A DNA stretch of 64,000 nucleotides from Flavobacteriaceae bacterium (GCA_004359435.1 PTET01000001.1:461642-525641), one strand, 5' to 3'. Positions 8,098-17,993 are shown, counted from the first letter of the stretch. A program made the numbers and translations. Notes: generated by a model from the sequence alone, not told the origin.

Positions 8098-9159
8098 ATG
8101 GAATCTTCTCAGTTGTATTTAATCGCACTAGGTTTTGCTCCCCGAATTGGTAAAGTTACGGCCCAAAATATATGGCAAGGACTTTTGGAAAAACAAATCC
8201 CAATCGAAGATTTGTTTCAGAAGGCTTCTTCTGTCAAATCTCTTTCTATGGATTCCAAATATATGGAGCTTCTGGGAGACCCCTCTTTGTTAGACTTGGC
8301 TAAAAGAGAGATGGAGTTTTGCCAAAAAAATAACATTCAGATTATCAGTTTTTCTTCCTCCAAGTATCCGCTATGGCTTAAGCATTGTCCAGACGCACCT
8401 CTAGTGCTTTATTTTAAAGGGAATTACAATTGGCTCAACCAAGAAAACGATCAATTTTTAAGTGTGGTTGGTACACGAAATTTAACTCCTTATGGAAAAA
8501 CAGCCATTGAAGATTGTGTTGGTTCGTTAAGTGGACATCCGCTCTGTGTGGTAAGTGGATTGGCTTTTGGGGCAGATGTAACGGCACATTTGGCCGCATT
8601 AAAGTCAGGGCTTCCAACCTTTGGGGTTTTAGGAGGGTCTTTGAATACCGCCAAGTTTGCCAATCAGTACAATAGACAAGTGTTTGCCCTTCCAGGTAGA
8701 CTCTATGATAAGCAAAGTGAAGGTTGTCATTTTTTGATTCGAAACCACATGGCGGAACTTTTGGGTTCAATGGATCAGTTGCATCAATCCCTTGGTTTTT
8801 ATGGAAAATCAGAGAATGAGTCCCCAGATCTTTTTTCAACTACACTTACCGTTGAGAATAAAGAAAAAAGCGCATTCCAACAAGCCCAGCCCAAAGAAAA
8901 ATTCGCTTCAACAAAACAGAGGAGCAAAGAAAATACTTCGTCTTTTGAAAACATAGAGGTAAGTACAGATAAAAATTTCTCTGAACTTCAAAAACAAATT
9001 CTATTGGCATTCAATGCTCAGTCTAAAATGCATATCGATCAGCTCTGTGGTCTTTTGGATCTTTCTGTGCCGCAGCTTTTGCCAGAACTCTTAACTTTGG
9101 AACTTTTGGGAGAAATTAATTGTTTGCCAGGAAATTTATTTAGTAAAAAAGACACATGA
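8098..9159 (+). CDS. dprA: DNA-processing protein DprA with an internal in-frame deletion
   Basis: DprA loads RecA onto incoming single-stranded DNA during transformation. The Rossmann-like domain begins normally: LSVVGTRNLTPYGKTA, VVSGLAFGADVTAHLAAL, LPTFGVLG. At about 8629-8637 it passes straight to GSLNTAKFANQYNRQVFALPG, skipping about 60-65 residues that family members have between these points (the segment with NFPxRNRIIxG). The frame is kept, so a 353-residue protein would be made but it should not fold properly. The C terminus has a long polar linker (about residues 240-290) and a winged-helix-like end (LQKQILLAFN...LGEINCLPGNL). The stop overlaps the recO start by four bases. Confidence 0.88.
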   Translation: MESSQLYLIALGFAPRIGKVTAQNIWQGLLEKQIPIEDLFQKASSVKSLSMDSKYMELLGDPSLLDLAKREMEFCQKNNIQIISFSSSKYPLWLKHCPDAPLVLYFKGNYNWLNQENDQFLSVVGTRNLTPYGKTAIEDCVGSLSGHPLCVVSGLAFGADVTAHLAALKSGLPTFGVLGGSLNTAKFANQYNRQVFALPGRLYDKQSEGCHFLIRNHMAELLGSMDQLHQSLGFYGKSENESPDLFSTTLTVENKEKSAFQQAQPKEKFASTKQRSKENTSSFENIEVSTDKNFSELQKQILLAFNAQSKMHIDQLCGLLDLSVPQLLPELLTLELLGEINCLPGNLFSKKDT

Positions 9160-9857
9160 ATACACAAAAAGGCTATCTGCTTAAAACCACTCCTTATGGC
9201 GATACCAGTTTGATTTTTCATTGTTTTGTGCGCAGCCAAGGATTAAAATCTTATCTTCTAAAAGGCGCCAGAAAGTTAAAAAAGCAAAATGCTGGATATT
9301 TTTATCCTCTTGTTGAATTAGAATTTGAGTATTATCAAAAGAAAAACCAAGATTTGGCGCTTTGCAAATCGGTTCAAATTGCTGGTATTCATAGACAAAT
9401 TTATACATCGCCCCAAAAGAGTTCAGTAGTGATGTTTGTGTGTGAAATTCTAATTCAATTTCTCAGAAAAGAGAATTTAGAAGAAGAATTGTATGATTTT
9501 ATAGATTTTTTCTTGCTCGATTTGGCCCAGAAGGAGAGTGGGTTTTCGGATCATCATTTGTATTTTTTGCTTCAATTGGCAGAGTTGGCTGGCTTTGGCA
9601 TCAACCAAGATCAGATCGATTCACCTTATTTTGATACACAGCAAGGTTTGTTTGTTTTGCAAAAATCAACATTTACCTTAGAGGAAAACACAAGCAATCT
9701 GCTAAAGAAAATTCTTTTAAATCCATTTGGAACACCCATATACAACAAAGTTGAGCGTAATTTGATATTGGAGGCTTTTTTTGGGTATTTTACCCATCAT
9801 TTTAACGGATTCAAAGAGCCGGTTTCGTGGATTGTTTTAAAGCAAATCTTCTCCTAA
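9156..9857 (+). CDS. recO: DNA repair protein RecO
   Basis: RecO works with RecF and RecR to load RecA at gaps. The 233-residue protein has the N-terminal OB fold (KGYLLKTTPYGDTSLIFHCF, then SYLLKGARKLKK) and a helical C-terminal domain, and is of normal length for Bacteroidetes, where the zinc cysteines are usually absent, as here. It is translationally coupled to dprA through an ATGA overlap. Its 3' end overlaps the convergent methyltransferase gene by 21 bases. Confidence 0.92.
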   Translation: MNTQKGYLLKTTPYGDTSLIFHCFVRSQGLKSYLLKGARKLKKQNAGYFYPLVELEFEYYQKKNQDLALCKSVQIAGIHRQIYTSPQKSSVVMFVCEILIQFLRKENLEEELYDFIDFFLLDLAQKESGFSDHHLYFLLQLAELAGFGINQDQIDSPYFDTQQGLFVLQKSTFTLEENTSNLLKKILLNPFGTPIYNKVERNLILEAFFGYFTHHFNGFKEPVSWIVLKQIFS

Positions 9858-10634
9858 ACTAAGGTTTTGCCTGTAGTATTCGTATGCAGTAACTGCCACC
9901 GCGTTGGATAAGTTTAAAGAATCTTGGTTGGGTTCCATGGGTATTTTTATAAGTACATCGGCATTTTCTACCCAAAAAGAAGAGATTCCATTAGATTCAC
10001 TTCCAAATACAAAAGCCACCGTTTTTTCAAAGTTTATGTGGTACAGGTTGATTGTTTGATCGCTAAGATAGGTGCTGTAAATCTTAGCTTTTCTTTTCTG
10101 CAAAAACGCCAAGGCTTCAGGGTTTGAAAGTTCGAAAATGGGCAATTTGAAAACCGTTCCAACGCTGCTTCTAATTACATTGGGGTTAAAAGGGTCAATT
10201 TGGTTTTGGCAAAGCAAAATTCCTTTTACACCAACAGCAAGCGCAGTTCTAAGGATGGCGCCTAGATTTCCGGGTTTTTCTAATCCTTCCAACACCAAAA
10301 AACAACCCGAATTTTCTAAAGAATAGAGATCTTCTAGGTTTTGCGATTTTTTTTGATAGACCCCAACGATGCCTTCAGTCGATTTTCGAACCGATATTTT
10401 TTGGTATAACTCTTGGGTTAGGGTAAAGACTTCTGCCTGTTTTGGAAGCTCAAATTCTTGGGAATCAAGATCAAAAACAAAAAAGGCCACGGGTTTATAT
10501 CCAGCCTGAAGAGCGTAATTGTTTTCTTGGATACCTTCTACGCTAAATTGCTCAAGCTTTTTTCTAAGTCTAGATTTAGTCTGAAGCTGGATGAGCTGTT
10601 TGATTCTAGTGTTTTGAGGACTCGAAATTTGCAT
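9837..10634 (-). CDS. TrmH/SpoU family RNA 2'-O-methyltransferase
   Basis: The 265-residue protein has an N-terminal L30e-like substrate-binding domain (ISSPQNTRIKQLIQLQTKSRLRK) and a C-terminal SPOUT knot. The SPOUT motifs are VLEGLEKPGNLGAILRTA (motif 1), FVFGSESNGIS (motif 2) and IPMEPNQDSLNLSNAVAV (motif 3), so SAM binding looks intact. The target RNA cannot be assigned; related proteins modify rRNA or tRNA ribose. The 3' end overlaps recO by 21 bases on the opposite strand. Confidence 0.92.
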   Translation of the reverse strand: MQISSPQNTRIKQLIQLQTKSRLRKKLEQFSVEGIQENNYALQAGYKPVAFFVFDLDSQEFELPKQAEVFTLTQELYQKISVRKSTEGIVGVYQKKSQNLEDLYSLENSGCFLVLEGLEKPGNLGAILRTALAVGVKGILLCQNQIDPFNPNVIRSSVGTVFKLPIFELSNPEALAFLQKRKAKIYSTYLSDQTINLYHINFEKTVAFVFGSESNGISSFWVENADVLIKIPMEPNQDSLNLSNAVAVTAYEYYRQNLSLGEDLL

Positions 10635-10702
10635 AAACCAAAATTACATACTTTATCTGAATAAGTAGTATATTAGCCCTTTAAACAATCTGGTCAATCT
10701 GT

Positions 10703-11617
10703 ATGGAGGCTTCCTATTTGGGATTATTTATATTTTTTACACTTTCTATTACACTTTCTTTTGTTTGCTCTATGTTGGAAGCGGTACTTTTGAGTATCAC
10801 TCCTTCCTATATTGAAGGGTTAAAAGAGTCCAGACCTAAGTTGGCAGGAACGCTATTAGAATTCAAACAAGACATAGACAAGCCTTTGGCAGCTATTCTA
10901 ACCCTTAACACCGTTGCCCATACTGTAGGGGCCATGGGAGTGGGAGCTCAGGCAAGTAAACTTTTTTCGTCTCAGACCCTTTTTAGTTTTTTGGGTTACA
11001 ACATCAACATAGAATCTATTATTGCTGTGGGAATGACTCTAGCTATTTTGGTTCTTTCAGAAATAATACCAAAAACCGTTGGAGTAGCCTATTGGAAACA
11101 ACTTACACCCATTTCGACCAAGATTTTAGAAGGTATGATTTTTATCTTAAAATATACCGGGATCTTATGGCTCCTAAGGTTGGCAACAACGATGGTGGGT
11201 GGAAAAGGCCATGGGAGTGTATTAAGCAGACAAGACTTTGCAGCCATGACACATGCACTTGGAAGAAGTGGGGAGATACAACAAAACGAGTATACCATTA
11301 TCAAAAATTTGCTTTCTTTCGAAGAGCTTACCGCCAAAGACATTATGACCCCAAGAACCATTGTTGTCATGGCCGAAGAAAGCCAAACCTTAAGGGAATA
11401 TTACGATAGAATGGAACAATTTACCTTTTCTAGAATTCCGCTTTACAAAGAAAATAAAGATGAAATTACAGGGATTCTGCTCAAAGACGATCTGTTAGAA
11501 TATTTGGTGGACGAAGAGGGAGATATGAAACTTTCAGACATCAAACGAGAAGTAACCATTGTTTCTGAAACCAAGTTTTGTTTATTGGTGGCTCCGATGA
11601 ACATGGAATTCCCATAA
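10703..11617 (+). pseudogene. CNNM-domain/CBS membrane protein, 3' truncated
   Basis: The protein starts as a CNNM (former DUF21) integral membrane protein of the CorB/CorC type, a family linked to magnesium and cobalt transport. Helices lie around residues 5-27, 60-80 (LNTVAHTVGAMGVGAQ), 100-125 (VLSEIIPKTVG) and 140-160, followed by a CBS region with DIMTPRTIVVMAEE, FSRIPLYKE and ITGILLKDDLLEYLV. Genuine homology ends near 11572 (VTIVSET). From there the DNA belongs to metG, so the last residues to the stop at 11617 are out-of-frame metG sequence. The second CBS half and the C-terminal end are missing. Alternative names in databases include hemolysin family protein. Confidence 0.88.
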
Positions 11618-13488
11618 CCATCCGAGCAAAAAAAGAAGGAGTGAGCCCCAAAGACATTGCCGATAGATATCACAGTCTTATCAAAAAATCTTTTGAAGAT
11701 TTTGGAATTAGTTTTGATTATTATTCCAGAACTTCCGATGCGCTTCACAAAGAAACAGCCTCCGAATTTTTTACCCAGCTCTATCAAAACCAAAAATTTA
11801 TCGAAGAAACCTCCGATCAGTTTTACGATGAGTTGGCTGGGGAGTTTTTGGCCGATAGATATATTACCGGGGATTGTCCCAAATGTAATGAACCTGGCGC
11901 TTATGGGGATCAGTGTGAAAAATGCGGTTCTTCATTAAGCCCAAGAGAGCTTTTAAATCCTAAATCTTCGCTAAGTGGAAACAAACCCATTTTAAAACAG
12001 ACCAAACATTGGTATTTACCCCTTGAAAAATACCAAGATTTCTTGGGCGATTGGATGCTAAAAGAGCATGCCCATGACTGGAAAACCAATGTTTTGGGTC
12101 AAGTGAAATCTTGGTTAGACGACGGATTAAAACCTAGAGCCATCACCCGAGATTTAGATTGGGGCGTTCCTGTTCCTCTTGCTGATGCCAAGGGAAAGGT
12201 GCTTTATGTTTGGTTCGATGCACCTATTGGTTATATTTCTGCCACCAAACAATGGGCAGAGGAAAAAGGAGAAAACTGGGAGCCTTTTTGGAGAGATCAA
12301 AATACAGAGCTCATCCACTTTATTGGAAAAGACAACATTGTTTTTCATTGTATTGTGTTTCCGGCCATGCTAAAGGCACAAGGATCGTATATCTTACCCA
12401 CTTCGGTGCCTGCCAACGAATTTTTGAATTTAGAAAACCAAAAAATTTCTACTTCGAGAAATTGGGCCGTTTGGCTACACGAATATTTGGAAGACTTTAA
12501 AGACAAACAAGATGTTTTAAGGTTTGTACTCACCGCCAACATGCCCGAGGCCAAAGACAACAATTTTACTTGGAAAGATTTTCAGACCAAAAACAATTCA
12601 GAACTCGTTGGAATCTTAGGGAACTTCATCAACCGTGTGGTGGTTTTAACTCATAAATATTATGATGGTGTAGTACCAAGTTATAGTGGAAATTATCCAG
12701 AACTTCAAGAGATTAAGGAATTTCCAAAAAAAATCGGAGAATATTTAGAAAAATTTGAGTTTAGAAATGCCCTTGGGCAATTTTTAAATTTGGCCCGTTT
12801 GGGAAATCAATTTTTGCAAGTACAAGAGCCTTGGAAGAAAACAGATTCTCCCAAAGAGGTACAAGACATTATGTATGTAGCACTTCAGATTGCCGGAATG
12901 CTTGCACAGTTATCCGAACCTTTTTTGCCTTTTACCAGTGAAAAACTACTATCTATGCTAGGTCTTTCATCTATTTCTTGGGATGAAATTGCTGGCACAG
13001 AAATGCTGCCTGTGGGAAGCAAAATAAATGAAGGCTCTCTATTGTTTGAGAAAATCGAGGACAAAGACATAGAATTTCAGCTTCAGAAATTAGAAAAATC
13101 TAAACAACAAAATATGCAAGAATCAGCTGCCTTAAATCAAGATACCGGCAAAGAAATTTGCAGCTTTGATGATTTTCAGAAATTAGAGCTGAGGGTAGGG
13201 AAAATTCTTTCGGCCCAAAAAGTAGAAAAAGCAGATCGATTGCTATTGCTAAAAGTAGATTTAGGGAATGAAACCAGAACCATTGTTTCTGGTATTGCAG
13301 AGAGTTTTAGCCCAGAAGAAGTAATTGGAAAACAGGTGATGGTTTTGGCTAATTTGGCCCCAAGGAAAATCAAAGGCATAGAAAGCCAAGGAATGCTACT
13401 GCTTACCGAAGATTCAACAGGAAAAATGGTATTTATGACCCCTGAAAACTCTGGAGCTGAAGTTTTAAACGGAACGGAAATTGGCTAG
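11578..13488 (+). pseudogene. metG: Methionine-tRNA ligase, 5' truncated
   Basis: MetRS charges initiator and elongator tRNA-Met. The frame enters the family at [16 protein letters not shown], so about 50 N-terminal residues are missing, including the ATP-binding HIGH motif; no ATG lies near, only a TTG at 11578. The rest is complete: the zinc knuckle [18 protein letters not shown], the catalytic domain with [13 protein letters not shown], the KISTS loop (the Bacteroidetes form of KMSKS) in [15 protein letters not shown], the anticodon-binding helical domain, and a C-terminal OB-fold tRNA-binding domain ([21 protein letters not shown]). Without the HIGH motif the product could not activate methionine. 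It is joined head-on to the middle of the CNNM gene. Confidence 0.93.
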
Positions 13489-13528
13489 TGGTCTAAATTC
13501 TTTGGTTATTTAAAAGTAAATAAGAAAA

Positions 13529-14182
13529 TTAGTTTTGGCCGTCTTCTCTATCGCGAAGCATCGGCACAAATTTGCAGTCACCCAATTCTTGTTTTACAAA
13601 TTCCTTTTCGCTTTTTCGGATAATTTTGGTCATCATTTGTTCTTCTTCGCCTAGGGGAAGCACCATAATCCCTCCAATTTTTAGTTGTTTTAGAAGTTCT
13701 TTGGGCATGGTTGCAGAAGCGGCCGTTACCAGTATTTTATCAAATGGAGCAAAAAGTGGAAGCCCTTTGTAACCATCTCCAAAACTTTGGTGTTTAGGGG
13801 TAAGTCTTAGTTTCTTAAAAATCTGTTTGGAAAAATCGAATAGATCTTTTTGTCTTTCTATGGTATATAGGTTTACACCCATCTCAATTAATACGCAACT
13901 TTGGTAGCCAGAACCAGTACCAATTTCCAACACCGCTTCCCCAGGTTTTGCCTCTAGCAAACTGCTTTGAAATGCCACCGTAAAGGGCTGGGAAATCGTC
14001 TGATTGGCAGCAATTGGGAAGGCTTCATCTTTGTAGGCGAAATCGTCGAAGGCAGAAGGTAGAAAGAAATGTCTAGGCACTTTTGATATTGCCTCAAGAA
14101 CCTTCGGGTCTTCTATTCCTTTTTCTTTTAAAACCTCTACCAAAAAAGCTCTTCTTCCTTTGTGTTTGTAGCTATCAACCAA
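13529..14182 (-). CDS. pcm: Protein-L-isoaspartate O-methyltransferase
   Basis: Pcm methylates isoaspartyl residues in damaged proteins. The 217-residue product has VPRHFFLPSAFDDFAYKDEA, QTISQPFTVAFQSSLL (motif pre-I) and the SAM-binding loop VLEIGTGSGYQSCVL, then LVTAASATMPKELL and MVLPLGEE. The start appears to be a TTG at 14182: there is no in-frame ATG upstream, and the usual N-terminal KHKGRRAFLVEVL begins just after it. It converges with metG and is divergent from the oxidoreductase gene. Confidence 0.92.
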   Translation of the reverse strand: MVDSYKHKGRRAFLVEVLKEKGIEDPKVLEAISKVPRHFFLPSAFDDFAYKDEAFPIAANQTISQPFTVAFQSSLLEAKPGEAVLEIGTGSGYQSCVLIEMGVNLYTIERQKDLFDFSKQIFKKLRLTPKHQSFGDGYKGLPLFAPFDKILVTAASATMPKELLKQLKIGGIMVLPLGEEEQMMTKIIRKSEKEFVKQELGDCKFVPMLRDREDGQN

Positions 14183-14258
14183 ACTTTTGTTATTTATATA
14201 GATTCTAGGGCTAAAATTACGGCAAAAAATGATAATTTGCAGGAAATAAATTAAGATA

Positions 14259-15221
14259 ATGATGTTGAAAGCAGGTTTGGTCGGAAGCGGCCATTTGGGG
14301 AAAATTCATTTGAAATTGCTTCTAGAATCTACAAATTACAAACTGGTTGGTTTTTATGATGCCAACCTAGAAGAAGCCAAAAAAGTTTCTAAAGATTATG
14401 GAGTTCCTTATTTTGAAAGTTTCGATGCTTTGTTAGAAGAAATAGAAGTTTTGGATATTGTTACCCCAACGCTGTATCACTTCGAATATGCCAAGAAAGC
14501 CCTAGAGGCTTCCAAACATGTTTTTATCGAAAAACCTGTTACCAATACCGTTGAGCAGGCTCAAATCTTGATAGATCTTGCACACAAACACAATCGAAAA
14601 GTACAAGTAGGACATGTGGAAAGGTTTAATCCAGCCTTTTTGGCGGTCGAAAACACCATTGAATCGCCCATGTTTATTGAGGCCCACAGACTGGCTGAGT
14701 TCAATCCTAGAGGTACAGATGTGTCTGTGGTTTTAGATTTAATGATCCACGATTTAGACATTATCCTTTCTGTGGTGAAATCACCCGTGAAAGAAATTAG
14801 AAGCAGTGGTGTTTCAATTTTAAGCGAAACCCCCGATGTGGCCAATGCTAGAGTAGAATTCGAAAACGGTTGTGTAGCCAACATTTCAACCAGTCGAATT
14901 TCCATGAAAAACATGAGAAAGATCCGATTCTTTCAGAAAGACACCTATCTATCTATCGACTTTTTAGAAAAAAAAGCAGAGCGAATTCAGATCAAAGACG
15001 CTGCTAAAGATCAAGATGATACCAAACTGATTTTTGAAAATTCTAAGGGAGAATCCAAAGAGTTGTATTTTGAGTCCCCAGAAATTGTTCCTGTGAACGC
15101 CATTTTAGAAGAACTCAATTCTTTTGCTTTCTCCATCAACCAGAATACAAGAGAAAAGGTGAATTTAGAAGATGCTACAAAGGCGCTTTCTTTGGCCTTG
15201 GAAATTATCAAAGCCTTTTAA
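14259..15221 (+). CDS. Gfo/Idh/MocA family oxidoreductase
   Basis: The 320-residue protein is an NAD(P)-dependent oxidoreductase of the glucose-fructose oxidoreductase family. It shows a Rossmann loop GLVGSGHLGKIHLKL, DIVTPTLYHFEYAKKAL, and the family signature HVFIEKPVTNT around residues 87-97. The C-terminal domain has VVLDLMIHDLDIIL, with the catalytic-region His/Asp. Length is normal. Substrate is unknown. Two adjacent ATGs could serve as start (14259 or 14262). It is followed nine bases later by an O-methyltransferase, so the two genes and the next two are likely cotranscribed. Confidence 0.88.
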   Translation: MMLKAGLVGSGHLGKIHLKLLLESTNYKLVGFYDANLEEAKKVSKDYGVPYFESFDALLEEIEVLDIVTPTLYHFEYAKKALEASKHVFIEKPVTNTVEQAQILIDLAHKHNRKVQVGHVERFNPAFLAVENTIESPMFIEAHRLAEFNPRGTDVSVVLDLMIHDLDIILSVVKSPVKEIRSSGVSILSETPDVANARVEFENGCVANISTSRISMKNMRKIRFFQKDTYLSIDFLEKKAERIQIKDAAKDQDDTKLIFENSKGESKELYFESPEIVPVNAILEELNSFAFSINQNTREKVNLEDATKALSLALEIIKAF

Positions 15222-15230
15222 GAAGAAGTC

Positions 15231-15866
15231 ATGGAAGACAAGCTTTTGGAATATTTAAAAGCACATTCGAGCCCTGAGTCTGAACTACTTTTGCAGCTTA
15301 AGAGAGAAACGTATCAAAAAACCACCCAGCCTCACATGCTCTCGGGCAGCTATCAAGGACTTCTTCTTGGAATGATCTCCAAAATGATTCAACCACTAAA
15401 TATACTAGAAATAGGTACCTTTACAGGATATTCTGCCCTTTGTTTGGTGGAGGGATTAAAAGAGGGAGGAAGTCTTATTACCCTTGACAAGAATGATGAA
15501 CTGGCTTATTTGTGTCGAAAATATTTTTCTCTTCATCCCAAAGGACATCAAATCGATTATCAATTAGGAGACGCATCGGATCTAATCCCTAAACTCAATC
15601 TAAATTTCGATTTGGTATTTATCGATGCAGACAAGGCTAGTTACCAAAATTATTATAACTTAGTTGTACAAAAGTTAAACCCTGGTGGTGTAATTTTGGT
15701 AGATAATGTCCTTTGGTACAATAAGGTACTAGAAGAGCCAGGCCCAAAAGACAGCGATACCCTAGCCTTACAACTTTTCAACAAACAGGTACGTTTGGAT
15801 CCTTTGGTTGAGGTAATCATGCTGCCCATTAGAGATGGAATTAGTTTAATTAGAAAGAAACCATGA
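15231..15866 (+). CDS. SAM-dependent O-methyltransferase (COMT/CCoAOMT type)
   Basis: The 211-residue protein belongs to methyltransferase family 3. It has the SAM loop EIGTFTGYSALCLVEGL (about residues 59-75), the acidic LDKNDELAYL, the metal-binding FIDADKASYQNYY and VILVDNVLW, and a final ISLIRKK. Such bacterial enzymes methylate catechol-like or other hydroxyls and need a divalent metal. The gene sits between the Gfo/Idh/MocA gene and the NlpC/P60 gene, overlapping the latter by ATGA. The native substrate cannot be read from the sequence. Confidence 0.9.
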   Translation: MEDKLLEYLKAHSSPESELLLQLKRETYQKTTQPHMLSGSYQGLLLGMISKMIQPLNILEIGTFTGYSALCLVEGLKEGGSLITLDKNDELAYLCRKYFSLHPKGHQIDYQLGDASDLIPKLNLNFDLVFIDADKASYQNYYNLVVQKLNPGGVILVDNVLWYNKVLEEPGPKDSDTLALQLFNKQVRLDPLVEVIMLPIRDGISLIRKKP

Positions 15867-16639
15867 AAATCGCCCTTTGTCAAGTTAGTGTAGCTCCCCT
15901 TCGGGCGCAAAATGCAGATTCTAGCGAAATGGTCTCTCAAATTCTCTTTGGAGAGTTTGTGGAGATCTTAGAACAGAAAGACAAATGGTGGAAAGTTCAG
16001 GTTGAATTTGATGGTTACCAAGGTTGGATAGACCCCAAACAAGTGCTTGAAATTTCAGAGGAAATCTATCAATCTCTTCGAAACATAGTACCTAGTTTTG
16101 TAAGTGATGTAGTTGGGCTAGCCATAGACCATAACCAAAACCCACTTATGTTAAGCTACGGTTCTGTTCTTCCTGGTTTTGTAGAGCAAACCATAGATTT
16201 AGGAACCCAAAAAATCAATTATCAAGGTTCTTTTACCCAAATTGTTCGCAAAGAAAAGTCTGATTTGGTAGAAATAGCCATGAATTACATCAACGCGCCC
16301 TACCTTTGGGGAGGAAAATCGGTTTTTGGTATCGATTGTTCTGGTTTTTCTCAACAGGTCTATAAAATGGCTGGATACAAACTACCTAGAGACGCCTATC
16401 AGCAGGCCGAACTAGGTTCTCCGCTAGGTTTTGTTGCCGAAGCCATGGCAGGAGATTTGGCCTTTTTCGAAAACCCTCAAGGAAAAATCATCCATGTGGG
16501 TATCATGCTTGAAGATCAAAAAATTATCCACGCACATGGAAAAGTGAGAGTTGACCCCATTGATGATACGGGAATTTTCAACCATGAACTCAACAGATAC
16601 ACACACAAATTACGTTTTGTTAAATCTTTAATCGACTAA
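15863..16639 (+). CDS. C40 family peptidase (SH3b plus NlpC/P60)
   Basis: The 258-residue protein pairs an N-terminal bacterial SH3 domain (about residues 5-65, with ILEQKDKWWKVQ and GYQGWIDPKQV) with a C-terminal NlpC/P60 cysteine peptidase. The catalytic Cys lies in FGIDCSGFSQQVY, and a catalytic His in KIIHVGIML. It should cleave peptidoglycan stem peptides (D-gamma-Glu-diaminopimelate). There is no obvious signal peptide at the annotated ATG; the N terminus MKIALCQVSVAPLRA is that of cytosolic flavobacterial homologues, so it may act in wall-peptide recycling. It overlaps the preceding methyltransferase gene by ATGA. Confidence 0.9.
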   Translation: MKIALCQVSVAPLRAQNADSSEMVSQILFGEFVEILEQKDKWWKVQVEFDGYQGWIDPKQVLEISEEIYQSLRNIVPSFVSDVVGLAIDHNQNPLMLSYGSVLPGFVEQTIDLGTQKINYQGSFTQIVRKEKSDLVEIAMNYINAPYLWGGKSVFGIDCSGFSQQVYKMAGYKLPRDAYQQAELGSPLGFVAEAMAGDLAFFENPQGKIIHVGIMLEDQKIIHAHGKVRVDPIDDTGIFNHELNRYTHKLRFVKSLID

Positions 16640-16641
16640 TT

Positions 16642-17979
16642 TTGAAACCAACTACCACTTTCTTGTTTTTTAAAAAATATTTGTTTTTCGTCCTGATCAC
16701 TTTTTTTGTTTGTTCGTGCAAGAAAGATTCAGGTTCTTTTATTTCTAAGGGTAGCGAAAAATCTTTTGATTTTGGAAGCTATACTCCCAAAGAATTTAAA
16801 GTAGGAACTTTGGATGCACAGAGAAAAGCCAATTTACAAGGTCAGTTAGAAACGTATTATAAAGATTTCTGGCAGGCTGGTGGACTTTGGGGAGGAATTT
16901 TGGTCGCACACAAAGGCAATATTCTTCTTGAAAAATACTCGGGATTTTCAAGCAAAGAGACTCAAAAATTAATTGACAATCAAACGCCTATTCATTTGGC
17001 CTCCGTGTCTAAAGTGATTACAGCAACCATCATGCTAAAACTCATTCAGAGCGGGGATGCAAATTTAGAAGACAAAGTAATCAAGTATTTGCCAGGTTTT
17101 CCATACCCAAAGGTAACCCTTAAAATGCTTTTGAACCACCGAAGCGGACTTCCAAATTATCTGTACTTTTCTTCAGACGAAGAATATTGGGACAAGTCTA
17201 AGATGCTTAGCAACAAAGACATCTTAAGCCTAATGATAAGACACAAAATTGCCCCAGAGTTTGAGGCTGATTCTAGATTCGCCTATAGCAATACCAATTA
17301 CGCAATGTTGGCTTTGGTGATAGAAAAAATTACTGGAACTAGTTTTCCAAAAGTGCTTCAGGAGATGATTGCCAAACCCCTTGGGATGAAAAATACCTTT
17401 GTATTCCAAATGTCGGATACCCTAAAAGCCAGCCAGTCTCATTATTATAGAGGTGGAAAATACCCTTTTGATTATCTAGACAATATCTACGGAGATAAAA
17501 ATATTTATTCTACCCCAAGAGATATGTTGGCTTTCGACTATGCGCTTTATGATGATAAATTCTTATCGAAAGAACTTAAAGAACTGGCCTACAAAGGGTA
17601 TAGCTACGAGAGAGATGGCGTTAAAAACTATGGACTTGGAATGAGGATCATGGAATGGGAGAACAAAAAGAAACTCACTTATCACAACGGATGGTGGCAC
17701 GGGAACAATACGGTTTTTGTGCATCTTCCAGAAGATTCTACCACTATTATTGCTCTTGGAAATAAATACACTAGGGCGGTATATAGCGCTATGAATCTAG
17801 TGAGTCTATTTGGAGAATATCCCCTTGAAATGGTGCAAAGAGAAAAAGCCGAAAAACAGGCAGCCCTAGAAGATAGTTTAAGGCAAATTGAAATCAAAGA
17901 TAGTTTGGAGAAGGATTCTCTGCTTCGACTCGATTCTTTGAAACTTAAAGAGAAAACATTAGAAAAACCGAAGAAGTAA
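16642..17979 (+). CDS. Class C beta-lactamase-like serine hydrolase, lipoprotein
   Basis: The 445-residue protein has a lipoprotein signal (FVLITFFVCSCKKDSG, lipobox ending at Cys 26 or nearby) and a beta-lactamase/DD-peptidase domain. The catalytic SxxK is in LASVSKVITATI, YxN is YSNTNYAM, and HxG is YHNGWWHGNN. It is probably an esterase or DD-carboxypeptidase rather than a resistance enzyme. The C-terminal 60 residues are charged and helical (EDSLRQIEIKDSLEKDS). The start is a TTG two bases after the previous stop; no in-frame ATG gives the signal peptide. It ends the four-gene run before a shared terminator. Confidence 0.87.
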   Translation: MKPTTTFLFFKKYLFFVLITFFVCSCKKDSGSFISKGSEKSFDFGSYTPKEFKVGTLDAQRKANLQGQLETYYKDFWQAGGLWGGILVAHKGNILLEKYSGFSSKETQKLIDNQTPIHLASVSKVITATIMLKLIQSGDANLEDKVIKYLPGFPYPKVTLKMLLNHRSGLPNYLYFSSDEEYWDKSKMLSNKDILSLMIRHKIAPEFEADSRFAYSNTNYAMLALVIEKITGTSFPKVLQEMIAKPLGMKNTFVFQMSDTLKASQSHYYRGGKYPFDYLDNIYGDKNIYSTPRDMLAFDYALYDDKFLSKELKELAYKGYSYERDGVKNYGLGMRIMEWENKKKLTYHNGWWHGNNTVFVHLPEDSTTIIALGNKYTRAVYSAMNLVSLFGEYPLEMVQREKAEKQAALEDSLRQIEIKDSLEKDSLLRLDSLKLKEKTLEKPKK

Positions 17980-17993
17980 TCTTCTTTAACAGT

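Noticed and set aside
10703..11574. Naming the CNNM gene gldE (gliding motility)
   Set aside because: The sequence fits the general CNNM/CBS family, and no other gliding gene is adjacent; the truncation prevents a finer assignment.
11578..13488. A naturally short MetRS lacking the HIGH motif
   Set aside because: The HIGH motif is needed for methionine activation, and the sequence begins abruptly inside the conserved core next to an unrelated truncated gene.
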